This document shows, piece by piece, positions 7,587 through 17,034 of a stretch of DNA of 47,356 nt. Positions within the stretch are counted from its first letter, which is position 1, and every line of letters begins with the position of its first letter. The notes beneath the pieces were generated by a model that saw nothing but the letters and a program-made list of their open reading frames with translations, searched no databases and was not told where the DNA came from. This DNA comes from CBDUBH01 sp965365345 (GTDB taxonomy: Bacteria > Bacteroidota > Ignavibacteria > Ignavibacteriales > SURF-24): positions 1 to 47,356 of the forward strand of contig CBDUBH010000016.1 of the NCBI GenBank assembly GCA_965365345.1. Direction: 5' to 3'. The translations under genes and the position numbers were made by a program.

Positions 7587-8837
7587 TTATTTATCAGCTT
7601 CGCCCATAACCGGATCAATACTTCCAATAATTGCAACAACGTCAGAGATCATTACTCCTCTACACATTGTCTGCAAACTTTGCAAATTACAAAATGAAGG
7701 TGAACGGATCTTCATTTTCCAGGGATGACCTTTTCCGTTACTTACGAAGTAAAATCCTAATTCCCCTTTTGGGTTTTCCGCAGAAAAATAAACTTCTCCT
7801 TCGGGTGGATTTATTCCGAAATTTACGATCATAAAATCATGAATTAATTCTTCCATTTTCGAATAAATTTCACCTTTATACGGAAGAACTCTTTTTGGAT
7901 TTTCAGATTTTATTTCACCTTTAGGCATTTTTTGCAAAACCTGGCGGCAAATTTTCACGCTTTCTCTTAATTCATCAACTCTAACAAAATACCTTGCTAA
8001 ACAATCGCCTTCGTTATAAACAGGGACTTTAAAATCTATTTCATTATAGTATAAATACGGATTTGCCCTGCGGACATCATATTCAACACCTGAACCGCGA
8101 AGTGTGGGTCCGGTAATTCCTAAAGCAATTGCATCTTCTTTAGATAAATGTCCTATTCCTTCAAGGCGGTCAATAAATATTCTGTTTGTATTTACTAACT
8201 TTTCCATTTCCGAAAGAGCAGGATCAAATTCATCAAGGAATTTTGTGATCATGGAAATTGCCACATCGTCAATATCACCTGCAACTCCGCCGATTCTTGT
8301 ATAGGTTGTTGTAAATCTGGCGCCTGCGATTCTATCGTAAAAATCCTGAATCTTTTCTCTTTCTTTAAATGCCCAAAGCAGGATTGTAAGCGCGCCAACG
8401 TCCATCGCAAAAGTTCCGACTGCAATTAAGTGTGCTGCAATTCTGGAAAGTTCAGCAATAAGCATTCTGATATATTGCGCGCGCGGTGGTGCTTCAACTC
8501 CAACAAGTTTTTCAACTGCCAAAGCATAAGCTACATTATTGCACATTGTTGCAGTATAATCTAATCTATCGGTATGAGGAATGTATTCCAAAAAGGTCAT
8601 GTTCTCAGCCATTTTCTCGTATCCGCGGTGCAGATATCCCAATTCGGGAACGGCATTCATTACTGTTTCGCCATCGAGTCTTAAAAGAACGCGCAACACT
8701 CCGTGAGTAGCAGGATGCTGCGGACCCATATTGATTATCATTTCATTTTCTAATGCATCTTCCAAACTGATATCGGCATCAGCCATCAGCGCATTTAAGA
8801 TCATTGAGCTTTTTTCTTCTTTAGTAACTTTTTCCAT
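7587..8837 (-). CDS. nuoD: NADH-quinone oxidoreductase subunit D (49 kDa)
   Basis: This 416-residue subunit forms part of the quinone-binding pocket of complex I together with NuoB. The family signature NMGPQHPATHGVLRVLL lies near residue 31, followed by HRGYEKMAE and ending with the conserved C-terminal GSIDPVMGEADK. The N-terminus carries about 30 extra residues before the core, as often seen in this family. It begins three bases after nuoC ends. NuoC and NuoD are separate proteins here, not fused as in E. coli. Confidence 0.96.
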   Translation of the reverse strand: MEKVTKEEKSSMILNALMADADISLEDALENEMIINMGPQHPATHGVLRVLLRLDGETVMNAVPELGYLHRGYEKMAENMTFLEYIPHTDRLDYTATMCNNVAYALAVEKLVGVEAPPRAQYIRMLIAELSRIAAHLIAVGTFAMDVGALTILLWAFKEREKIQDFYDRIAGARFTTTYTRIGGVAGDIDDVAISMITKFLDEFDPALSEMEKLVNTNRIFIDRLEGIGHLSKEDAIALGITGPTLRGSGVEYDVRRANPYLYYNEIDFKVPVYNEGDCLARYFVRVDELRESVKICRQVLQKMPKGEIKSENPKRVLPYKGEIYSKMEELIHDFMIVNFGINPPEGEVYFSAENPKGELGFYFVSNGKGHPWKMKIRSPSFCNLQSLQTMCRGVMISDVVAIIGSIDPVMGEADK

Positions 8838-8840
8838 ATC

Positions 8841-9323
8841 TTATTTTCTCGGTAATGGTAAAGAACCAGGAATTCCCATTACTGGAAATTCTTTTCTTAG
8901 CGGATAATATTCAAATTCTTCCGGCATATACATTCTGCGGAGATCGGGATGACCTTCAAATTTAATTCCGTACATATCAAAAGTTTCCCTTTCGTACCAA
9001 TTTGCTCCGCGCCAAACTGAAGTAACCGATTTGGCAGTATGTCCTTCAAGATCGCATTTCAATCTTAAATTAAATTTATTCTTAAAAGAATATATTGTAT
9101 AAACCGTTGTGAATCTTTTTTTTCTTCTTGCCCAATCAATCGCGGTCACATCTTTACATAAAATGAATTCCAATTCCGGATCTTCTTTTAAGAAATTTCC
9201 GACTTCAACAATTTGATTTGGGTCAATAAAAAATGCAATGTCACCGTGATGTTCATAAACATCTAAAAGCGCATCCGGAAATGCGCTTTTAATTTTATTT
9301 TCTACCAGTTCTTTAAATTCCAT
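8841..9323 (-). CDS. nuoC: NADH-quinone oxidoreductase subunit C (30 kDa)
   Basis: This 160-residue subunit belongs to the peripheral arm of complex I. The family signature around WYERETFDMYGIKFEGHP is clear, followed by RRMYMPEEFEYYPLRKEFP. It lies between nuoB (gap 16 bases) and nuoD (gap 3 bases). Length matches stand-alone NuoC proteins. Confidence 0.95.
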   Translation of the reverse strand: MEFKELVENKIKSAFPDALLDVYEHHGDIAFFIDPNQIVEVGNFLKEDPELEFILCKDVTAIDWARRKKRFTTVYTIYSFKNKFNLRLKCDLEGHTAKSVTSVWRGANWYERETFDMYGIKFEGHPDLRRMYMPEEFEYYPLRKEFPVMGIPGSLPLPRK

Positions 9324-9339
9324 AAGAAAGTTTTGTTTT

Positions 9340-9852
9340 TTATTTTAATTCAATTTCTGAAGGTTCTCTATCTTTATAATCCCGCGCTCTTGTTTTTCCG
9401 ATTTTATTTTGAATTTCTATGATTGCATTCAAAAGATTTTCGGGACGAGGAGGACATCCTGCAGTATAAACATCTACCGGCAAAAATTGATCAATTCCCT
9501 GCACAACTGAATAGCTGCGGTACATTCCGCCGCTTGAAGTACATGCTCCCATAGCAATAACCCATTTCGGATCAGGCATTTGATCATATATTTTTCTAAC
9601 AACTTTTGCCATTTTATAAGTAACAGTTCCCGCAACTATCATAAGATCTGATTGACGCGGAGAAAATCTCATTACTTCAGAACCAAATCGTGAAATATCA
9701 TATTTCGGATCCGCTGAAGCCATCATTTCGATAGCGCAGCAGGAAATTCCCATAGGCATAGGCCAAACTGAGCTTTTTCTTGCCCAGGCAATTATAGCAT
9801 CCATTGATGTTGTAACAAATCCATCAGAATTTAATTTTGCTTCTAATCCCAT
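9340..9852 (-). CDS. nuoB: NADH-quinone oxidoreductase subunit B (N2 cluster)
   Basis: This 170-residue subunit holds the terminal 4Fe-4S cluster N2 that reduces quinone. Ligands are visible as the tandem Cys38-Cys39 (GISCCAIEMM), Cys104 (GACTSSGG) and Cys133 (GCPPRPE). The start overlaps the end of nuoA by 10 bases, a sign of translational coupling. Confidence 0.97.
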   Translation of the reverse strand: MGLEAKLNSDGFVTTSMDAIIAWARKSSVWPMPMGISCCAIEMMASADPKYDISRFGSEVMRFSPRQSDLMIVAGTVTYKMAKVVRKIYDQMPDPKWVIAMGACTSSGGMYRSYSVVQGIDQFLPVDVYTAGCPPRPENLLNAIIEIQNKIGKTRARDYKDREPSEIELK

Positions 9853-10211
9853 TTTAATCCACCTTTCTTGTAAACGTACAAAAATCCTAATTCCAGTACA
9901 ATCAAGAATACTAACATAGGAATAAAAGCAAAAATTCCATGTTCACTAAATAATCTTCTGAATTGAACGCCCCATGGATATAGGAAAATAACTTCAATAT
10001 CAAATATTATAAAAAGCATTGCAACAAGATAATATTTGATCGAAACTCTTTCCTTGGTTGATCCGACAGGCTTCATACCACTTTCGTAAGTTGAAAGTTT
10101 TTCGGTATTTGGTCTTTGTGGTCCGAAAAGTTTTGACGAAAATATTACCGCAACCCCGAAAACCGCGGCAACGGCAATAACTAAAAATATTGGAATGTAA
10201 TGTTCAATCAT
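9843..10211 (-). CDS. nuoA: NADH-quinone oxidoreductase subunit A
   Basis: This 122-residue membrane subunit of complex I has three transmembrane helices (about residues 5-28, 62-82 and 92-115). The conserved loop KLSTYESGMKPVG and the IIFDIEVIFLYPWG stretch are both present. It is the first gene of the operon, and the promoter should lie in the 194-base divergent gap shared with the 2-oxoglutarate enzyme gene. Confidence 0.95.
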   Translation of the reverse strand: MIEHYIPIFLVIAVAAVFGVAVIFSSKLFGPQRPNTEKLSTYESGMKPVGSTKERVSIKYYLVAMLFIIFDIEVIFLYPWGVQFRRLFSEHGIFAFIPMLVFLIVLELGFLYVYKKGGLKWD

Positions 10212-10405
10212 ACAATTGTAATTAATTTAACAATTTTCAAATTTATTGAAATTCGCCAAAAATGTCAATTTAAATGAGGCTTAATATCACAGGCAAATTT
10301 ATTTAATTTTAATTTGAAAAATTATTTGTGTTTTTTTTGCTTAAAGTAACTTATTTTATTAAAATAAAGTGATAACCACGCATTGTCAATAAATATTTTT
10401 TAATT

Positions 10406-13400
10406 ATGCAAAACAGATCAGAAACACACAAAATTTTACAAAAACTTTTTGGAAGCAATTACTGGTACGTTGCGGAATTGTTTGACAGTTATTCGGAAAA
10501 TGAAAATTCCGTTAGCGAGTATTGGCAAAATTATTTTAAAAATTTGATTGCAATAAATGGCGATCAAATTCAAAAAGATAATCAGACTGAAAATGAAACT
10601 GCTGTAAAATCTAAAAAAGAAACTTCTCAAAAAGATGTTTCTAAAAAAGAATCCGGATCAAAAGGCAAATCCGAAAAAGAAAATTTGATAAAAAAAGATT
10701 CCGTTGAAAATGTTCAGTTGATAACCGGAGTCGGTGCAAAAATTATTGAAAATATGATGGATAGTTTATCAATCCCTACTGCAACTTCGGAACGCGCAAT
10801 TTCAGCAAAACTTCTTGAAGAAAACCGCAGAATAATAAATAAGCATCTTGCAAAAACCACTCAGCAAAAAGTTTCTTTTACGCATATTGTGGCTTTCGCT
10901 ATTGTTAAAGGATTAAAAGATTTTCCTTCACTGAATAATTCTTATGCCGAAATTGATTCCAAACCGCATCTTATCGTTAAAAATCAAGTTAATTTCGGAA
11001 TTGCGGTTGATATTGAAAGAAAAGACGGATCAAGATCGCTTATAGTTCCAAATATTAAAAAAGCTGATAAAATGAGTTTTGCGGAATTTTTTGATGCTTA
11101 TGAAGATATAATTTCAAGATCGAGAAAAGGAAAAATTGAACCTGATGATTTTCAGGGAACTACAATTTCTTTAACAAATCCTGGCAATTTAGGAACTGTA
11201 TTTTCAATTCCTCGACTTATGACCGGACAAGGAACAATAATTGCCGTTGGTGCCATTGAGTATCCTGCAGAATTTCAGGCAATGGATAAAAATACAATTT
11301 CATCGCTCGGCGTTGGAAAAGTAATGAATGTAACCAATACTTACGATCACAGAATTATTCAAGGCGCTGAATCAGGATTGTTCCTTAAAAAACTTGATGA
11401 ACTTTTGCTTGGCGGTGAAGATTTTTACAAAAATATTTTTGACGATATGAATATTCCTTATCATCCTGTTGATTGGACCGCAGATACAAAAGGAAAATTC
11501 AGCGAGAAAATTACGCTTTCGGATAATATTGAAAAGCACGCGCGGATTTTACAATTGATAAATATTTACAGAGTGCGAGGACATTTAATTGCAAATTTAA
11601 ATCCGCTCGGATCGAATTGCGGATATCATGCTGAACTTGATCCGGCAAATTACGGATTTACAATTTGGGATTATGACAGAAATTTTATTACCGGCGGATT
11701 GGGAAATAAAGACGTTGCAACTCTCCGTGAAATTCTTGATACTTTGCAGCAAACTTACTGCGATAAAATCGGCGTTGAATATATGCACATTCAGCATCCC
11801 GAGGAAAAAGCATGGCTTCAAAAAATGATGGAGCCGGTAATGAATATTCCAAAATTTGATGCCGAAAGTAAAAAAAGAATTCTGTGGAAGTTAAGCACCG
11901 CCGAAGGATTTGAAAAATTTCTTCATACAAAATTTATAGGCAGCAAAAGATTTTCACTTGAAGGCTCTGAAACTTTAATACCGGTTTTGGATCATTTAAT
12001 TAATCTAGCATCGGAAAATCAAGTTGAAGAAATTTTCATCGGAATGGCTCATAGAGGCAGATTAAACGTGCTGGCAAATATCATCGGAAAAAAATATGAA
12101 AAAATATTTTCCGAGTTTGAAGGAAATATTGATCCTTACTCCTTTCAAGGATCAGGCGATGTTAAATATCACTTAGGAGCAACCGGAACTTATCAAACAA
12201 GAAATAATAAATCAGTTACAATTTCACTTGCTTCAAATCCAAGTCATCTTGAATGGGTAAATCCTGTTGTTGAAGGAATTGTAAGAGCAAAACAACAGCG
12301 CAAAAATGATATTGAAAGAGATCTGGTAGTTCCGATTTTGATTCACGGTGATGCGGCTTTTGCAGGACAAGGAGTTGTTGCCGAAACTTTAAATCTTTCC
12401 CAATTAAAAGGGTACAGAACCGGCGGAACAGTTCACATAATTGTAAATAATCAAATCGGGTTTACAACAAATCCTGATGAAGCACGTTCTTCAATTTATG
12501 CAACTGATGTTGCCAAAATGGTTCAGGCTCCTATTTTTCATGTTAACGGTGATGATCCGGAAGCCGCACTCTGGGTTGCTGAAATTGCCATCGCATACAG
12601 ACAGCAATTTAACAAAGATATTGTAATTGATCTTTTCGGCTATAGAAGACACGGACATAACGAGGGTGATGATCCTGCTTATACTCAACCGCTAATGTAT
12701 AAAAAGATTAATAGCCGATCTTCGGTAAAAGAAATTTATTTTCGACAATTGCTAAAGGAAAAATTAATTAACGAAGATGAATTTAAGGAAATGGAAAACG
12801 GTGTTTACGAATGTTTAAATGACGGTTACCTGGAATCACAAGATAAAAAAATTGAATTTAATCCTTCAATTCCTTTGGCGGTTTCACATGAAGAAATTCA
12901 GCGTTCAAAAGAAAATTTGAAAAATGATAAAATTACCGAAGACGATATCCAAAAAATTGTTGAAGGAATTACAAAACTTCCTGATGGATTTGAAATAAAT
13001 CCGAAATTAAAAAAATCAATGGATAAAAGAAGAGAAATCATAAATGATTTCAATCAGAGAATTGATTGGGCTTTTGCCGAAGCACTTTCTATCGGATCAA
13101 TTTTGCTTAAAGGAAATCCGGTAAGATTAAGCGGACAGGATAGCGCACGCGGAACTTTCAGTCAGCGGCATTTTATTTTTACAGATATAAATTCCGGAGA
13201 TGAATATTTACCTTTAAATTTCATTTCTCAGGATCAGGCAAAAATTGAAGCTTTGGATAGTCTGCTTTCCGAAGCCGCAGTTTTGGGATTTGAATACGGT
13301 TACAGCGTAGTAGATCCATTAACCTTAATTTTATGGGAAGCGCAATTCGGAGATTTTGCAAACAGCGCACAAGTGATAATTGATAATTTTCTTGTTAGCT

Positions 13401-14086
13401 CTTATCAAAAATGGAAGCTTGCAAGTAACCTTGTTATGCTTCTTCCGCACGGATATGAAGGACAAGGTCCTGAACATTCAAGCGCAAGAATAGAAAGATT
13501 TTTAATTCTTTCAGCTGAAAATAATATGTATGTTTGTAATCCTACAACTCCCGCGCAATATTTTCATTTGCTACGCAGGCAAATAAGGAATGAAGAATTA
13601 CGGCCATTAATTGTTTTTACTCCGAAAAGTTTATTGCGCTTGCCTGAAGCAAAATCAGCAGTTAAGGAATTACTCAACGGAAAATTCCGGGAAGTGATTG
13701 ATGATGAAATTGTTAATAAAGACAAAGCAAAAAGAGTAATTTTTGTAAGCGGAAAATTATATTACGATATGTTGAAATTCAGAGAAACAAATAAAATTGA
13801 AAATGCAGCTTTGGTAAGATTAGAACAATATTATCCTTACGAATCTGATATGGTAAAAGAAGTTATTTCAAAGTATAAAAACGCTTCAAAAATTGTTTGG
13901 GCACAAGAAGAGCCGCTAAATATGGGTGCGTGGAGTTTTCTGCAATCCCGTTTAATAAAGGATATTTCCAAAGGACAAACTTTGATTCATGTTGGAAGGA
14001 ATGATAGTGCAAGTCCTGCAACAGGTTCAAATAAAACTCACAATACTGAACAGGAAAAATTGATCAAAGAAGCTTTTGAAAAATAA
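10406..14086 (+). CDS. kgd: Fused E2-E1 2-oxoglutarate dehydrogenase (Kgd-like multifunctional enzyme)
   Basis: This 1226-residue enzyme is built like the mycobacterial Kgd/SucA. It has an N-terminal OGDH leader (residues 10-45, LFGSNYWYVAELFDSY), a Lys/Glu/Ser linker (60-100), a dihydrolipoamide acyltransferase catalytic domain (about 102-340) and a ThDP-dependent E1 part from about 375. The E2 His lies in YDHRIIQGAESG (His315). E1 motifs AHRGRLNVL, RRHGHNEGDDPAYTQP and HGYEGQGPEHSSARIERFL are intact. No lipoyl domain is present, so a lipoylated partner must come from elsewhere. It oxidatively decarboxylates 2-oxoglutarate in the TCA cycle; the family can also make succinic semialdehyde or 2-hydroxy-3-oxoadipate. 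It is transcribed divergently from nuo. Confidence 0.93.
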   Translation: MQNRSETHKILQKLFGSNYWYVAELFDSYSENENSVSEYWQNYFKNLIAINGDQIQKDNQTENETAVKSKKETSQKDVSKKESGSKGKSEKENLIKKDSVENVQLITGVGAKIIENMMDSLSIPTATSERAISAKLLEENRRIINKHLAKTTQQKVSFTHIVAFAIVKGLKDFPSLNNSYAEIDSKPHLIVKNQVNFGIAVDIERKDGSRSLIVPNIKKADKMSFAEFFDAYEDIISRSRKGKIEPDDFQGTTISLTNPGNLGTVFSIPRLMTGQGTIIAVGAIEYPAEFQAMDKNTISSLGVGKVMNVTNTYDHRIIQGAESGLFLKKLDELLLGGEDFYKNIFDDMNIPYHPVDWTADTKGKFSEKITLSDNIEKHARILQLINIYRVRGHLIANLNPLGSNCGYHAELDPANYGFTIWDYDRNFITGGLGNKDVATLREILDTLQQTYCDKIGVEYMHIQHPEEKAWLQKMMEPVMNIPKFDAESKKRILWKLSTAEGFEKFLHTKFIGSKRFSLEGSETLIPVLDHLINLASENQVEEIFIGMAHRGRLNVLANIIGKKYEKIFSEFEGNIDPYSFQGSGDVKYHLGATGTYQTRNNKSVTISLASNPSHLEWVNPVVEGIVRAKQQRKNDIERDLVVPILIHGDAAFAGQGVVAETLNLSQLKGYRTGGTVHIIVNNQIGFTTNPDEARSSIYATDVAKMVQAPIFHVNGDDPEAALWVAEIAIAYRQQFNKDIVIDLFGYRRHGHNEGDDPAYTQPLMYKKINSRSSVKEIYFRQLLKEKLINEDEFKEMENGVYECLNDGYLESQDKKIEFNPSIPLAVSHEEIQRSKENLKNDKITEDDIQKIVEGITKLPDGFEINPKLKKSMDKRREIINDFNQRIDWAFAEALSIGSILLKGNPVRLSGQDSARGTFSQRHFIFTDINSGDEYLPLNFISQDQAKIEALDSLLSEAAVLGFEYGYSVVDPLTLILWEAQFGDFANSAQVIIDNFLVSSYQKWKLASNLVMLLPHGYEGQGPEHSSARIERFLILSAENNMYVCNPTTPAQYFHLLRRQIRNEELRPLIVFTPKSLLRLPEAKSAVKELLNGKFREVIDDEIVNKDKAKRVIFVSGKLYYDMLKFRETNKIENAALVRLEQYYPYESDMVKEVISKYKNASKIVWAQEEPLNMGAWSFLQSRLIKDISKGQTLIHVGRNDSASPATGSNKTHNTEQEKLIKEAFEK

Positions 14087-14104
14087 TTTCCATTTTTGCA
14101 AATT

Positions 14105-14130
14105 AAAGCGGATCAAATTTGATCCGCTTT
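14105..14130 (+). terminator. Rho-independent terminator after kgd
   Basis: A perfect 26-base palindrome with arms beginning AAAGCGGATC is followed by a T-run on the plus strand. It lies 18 bases after the kgd stop and just before the stop of the convergent phosphoesterase gene, which it may also serve weakly. Confidence 0.85.
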
Positions 14131-14132
14131 TT

Positions 14133-14999
14133 TTATATAAAAACTTCGCCGCCTTCAATATTAATTATTTTGATATTTCCGTACATGCTTGCTCCCCCGT
14201 TCAAAACAGGCAGTCTCGTTTCTTTAGCCCAGTATTTAGTATTGATGTGATAATGTCCGTGTAAAACAAGATCAACATTATATTTATCTAATAAAGTTAT
14301 AAGTGAATCGCGGTTATAAAGCTGAATGAATTTTACAATCGAAGCGTTTTTTATTTTTGATTGCATAAAATCCAATGGATGAAGATAATGATGCATAGCA
14401 ACAATTTTCATACGTTTTTTAACTTCATCTTTTTGGAAAATTTCATTTAATGCGGTAAGAGTTTTTTTTCTAATTTCCCCGGTAGAACAAGCCGGATTTT
14501 TTAACAGAGAAGCTTTATCATTTGAATCAATTCCAATAATTGCAACATCATTACTTAAAAATTTTACAAATGGAAATCCTGCAATGCTATCTTTTACAGT
14601 TATTACATTTTCAAAAAGCGGCGCAAACTTTTTTACAAAATTATTTACTTCACCGATATATCTTTTTTGCGAATACTTAAAATGAAATTTCAAAAATTTC
14701 CACATCGTTCCCGGATCTTTTGTTACATGATCAATAGATTGAAAATCTTTAAAGAACGGAGAATAAAGATCATGATTTCCAGGAATTACAGTTAATTTAT
14801 TTGAATCATTTAGACTGTACTTATCAAATATATGATTCAGAAATTCAAATTCTTCATCAGATGCCGAATTAGTAAGATCTCCCGTAATTATAAGATGATC
14901 AAAATTTTTCCGGGTTAATTTGTCAAAAGTTTGTTCAATAAAATTATCATGGTTCTTTGAAATTCCGGCATGCAGATCGGATAGATGACAAACTCTCAT
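14133..14999 (-). CDS. Calcineurin-like metallophosphoesterase
   Basis: This 288-residue protein carries all five motifs of the metallophosphoesterase fold: LSDLHAG (residues 6-12), ITGDLTN, PGNHDLY, a MHHYLHP metal-ligand histidine and HGHYH near the C-terminus. It binds two metal ions and hydrolyses a phosphomono- or diester. The layout resembles the CpdA (cyclic-nucleotide phosphodiesterase)/Icc group, but the substrate is not determined by the sequence. There is no signal peptide, so it is cytoplasmic. It stands between kgd (convergent) and sppA. Confidence 0.85.
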   Translation of the reverse strand: MRVCHLSDLHAGISKNHDNFIEQTFDKLTRKNFDHLIITGDLTNSASDEEFEFLNHIFDKYSLNDSNKLTVIPGNHDLYSPFFKDFQSIDHVTKDPGTMWKFLKFHFKYSQKRYIGEVNNFVKKFAPLFENVITVKDSIAGFPFVKFLSNDVAIIGIDSNDKASLLKNPACSTGEIRKKTLTALNEIFQKDEVKKRMKIVAMHHYLHPLDFMQSKIKNASIVKFIQLYNRDSLITLLDKYNVDLVLHGHYHINTKYWAKETRLPVLNGGASMYGNIKIINIEGGEVFI

Positions 15000-15096
15000 A
15001 ATCAGCTTTCATAAAAATCGTTAAAAAAATTTTCACCGATTAGTAACATTAATTTCATTATAAAAGTTTACCATTAAAATGAAAGAGAAAAAAAGA

Positions 15097-15118
15097 AAGG
15101 CAGCTTAAAAGCTGCCTT
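15097..15118 (-). terminator. Rho-independent terminator after sppA
   Basis: AAGGCAGCTT and AAGCTGCCTT form a perfect 10-base stem with a 2-base loop. On the minus strand it is followed by a T-rich tail, just after the sppA stop. Confidence 0.85.
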
Positions 15119-15123
15119 AAAAA

Positions 15124-16881
15124 TCATTTTATTTCCACATCAAAAAACATCCGGGTTTTTATTCCCCAATGTGTATCTATGTTTTTTACTTTTTCGTAAA
15201 ATTTATAATTTTCGCCTAGTTTAAATTTCAATAATTGGGTGCTTGCTTCTGCGGAAATATCATCTAAGAATTTTTCAACAAAAGGTTTGTGCTTTGGATA
15301 TTCAGTAATTGCATAATCTTTTATATTTGCCTTTTCGGCGGCAATGTTGATCGCAAAATTTAGATCACCAATAAGGTCAATCAATCCGTTTTCTTTTGCC
15401 TGTACACCGCTCCAAATTCTTCCTTGCGCAATTTCATGAATTTGATCAAAAGTTTTATTTCTTCCTTCGCCTACTTTGTTAACAAAAGTTTCATAAATAT
15501 CATCAATGAAACCTTGAACGGCTTTTTTCTCTTCGTTATTTAACGGCCTTGTTACAGTAATAAAATCAGAATATTTTCCGGTTTTAACTCCGTCAAATGT
15601 TATTCCGAGTTTTTCGTTAAAAAAGCCTTTGAAATTCGGGATCACTCCGAAAACTCCGATTGAACCTGTAATGGTATTTGCTTCAGCAACAATTGTATCT
15701 GCCGCGCATGCAATATAATATCCGCCTGATGCAGCAACATCACCCATCGAAATTATAAACGGTTTTTCTTTTTTGGTTAGCTGAACTTCACGCCAGATCA
15801 AATCAGAAGTAATAGCATCGCCCCCCGGAGAATTTACTCTCATAACAATCGCTTTTACTTTTTCATCCTCGCGCGCATCTTTAATCGCTTCAATAATGTT
15901 TTCAGTACCAATTGTTTCTTCATCGCCTTCGGCAGTTCCGATTTCGCCAACAGCATAAATCACTGCAATTTTATCGCGTCCGGATTTATATTCGCCTTTT
16001 ACATGCTTGTAATCTTTTAATTCTATTTCTTCAAAATCAGATTTAACTTTTTGATTTATAAAACCGGCAACCTCATCCGGATAAATTAAACTGTCTATCA
16101 ATCCTAATTCTTTTGCGTCTTTTGCTGATCTTGCCAAAAATTCATCTGAAATTTGTTTTAATTTTTCTATGGAAATTCCTCTTTGCTTTTCTATGTTAAG
16201 AAGAAAATTATCATAAACCGAAAATAAAAGTTCTGAGGTTTGCTTTTTATTTTCTTCACTCATTTTTTCAAGTTTCAAAGGTTCAACAGCGCTTTTGAAT
16301 TTTCCGTATTGAAAAATTTGCGGCTCAATTTCCAGCTTATCCAAAGTTCCTTTTAAAAACATAACTTCAGCGCTTAAACCTCTGAAATCAAACATTCCGA
16401 CAGGCGAAATAAAAACTTTATCTGCGACTGATCCCAAATAATAAGCTCCTTGCGAAATATTTGCACCGTAAGCAATAACAAATTTTCCTGATTCTTTAAA
16501 ATCTAAAATCCCTTTTCTAATTGATTCAACGGTTGCCAATCCACCGCCAATAAAATTATCCAGATCAAGATAAATTCCTTTAATGTTATCATCATTTTTC
16601 GCTTTTCTGATATTTTTCAAAATATCATTTAATCCCAATGGCGAGCTGAAATCCATTTTAAAAAAACTACTCTCTGAAAAAGGATTTGTAACCGTTCTTT
16701 CAGGAACATCATAATCAAGTTTGATTTTAAGAACGGAATTTGGTTTTGCTTCCCCGGGTTTTTCGGTTTCAAAAATTGCTACCGAGGCAAAAATAAAAGC
16801 GATAAAAAAGAAAAATAAAATGATTGACATCAAAAACATGCCAAGCATTGAGGCAAACATAAATTTAAAGAATTCTTTCAT
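15124..16881 (-). CDS. sppA: Signal peptide peptidase SppA, long (67K) type
   Basis: This 585-residue membrane-anchored Ser/Lys protease digests leftover signal peptides. A single N-terminal transmembrane helix (about 10-36) anchors it. Two ClpP-like halves follow. The first carries the catalytic Lys196 in FKSAVEPL, and the second carries Ser385 in DVAASGGYYIA, matching the K209/S409 pair known from E. coli SppA. SPGGDA (351-356) forms the oxyanion region. Length fits the 67K type rather than the short archaeal/Bacillus form. It is a single-gene unit with its own terminator. Confidence 0.93.
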   Translation of the reverse strand: MKEFFKFMFASMLGMFLMSIILFFFFIAFIFASVAIFETEKPGEAKPNSVLKIKLDYDVPERTVTNPFSESSFFKMDFSSPLGLNDILKNIRKAKNDDNIKGIYLDLDNFIGGGLATVESIRKGILDFKESGKFVIAYGANISQGAYYLGSVADKVFISPVGMFDFRGLSAEVMFLKGTLDKLEIEPQIFQYGKFKSAVEPLKLEKMSEENKKQTSELLFSVYDNFLLNIEKQRGISIEKLKQISDEFLARSAKDAKELGLIDSLIYPDEVAGFINQKVKSDFEEIELKDYKHVKGEYKSGRDKIAVIYAVGEIGTAEGDEETIGTENIIEAIKDAREDEKVKAIVMRVNSPGGDAITSDLIWREVQLTKKEKPFIISMGDVAASGGYYIACAADTIVAEANTITGSIGVFGVIPNFKGFFNEKLGITFDGVKTGKYSDFITVTRPLNNEEKKAVQGFIDDIYETFVNKVGEGRNKTFDQIHEIAQGRIWSGVQAKENGLIDLIGDLNFAINIAAEKANIKDYAITEYPKHKPFVEKFLDDISAEASTQLLKFKLGENYKFYEKVKNIDTHWGIKTRMFFDVEIK

Positions 16882-17034
16882 ATTGGAATCTTTTTTTTTG
16901 TGAGAATAAACAAAGCTAAAATTTTTTATGCTTTTTTCAAAGTGAAAGGAAAGAAAAGATGTAAAATTTTAATTTGAAACGGCATTAAAATCATTTAAAG
17001 AATAATGAAAATTTGCAGAGTTGACCAAATTAAA

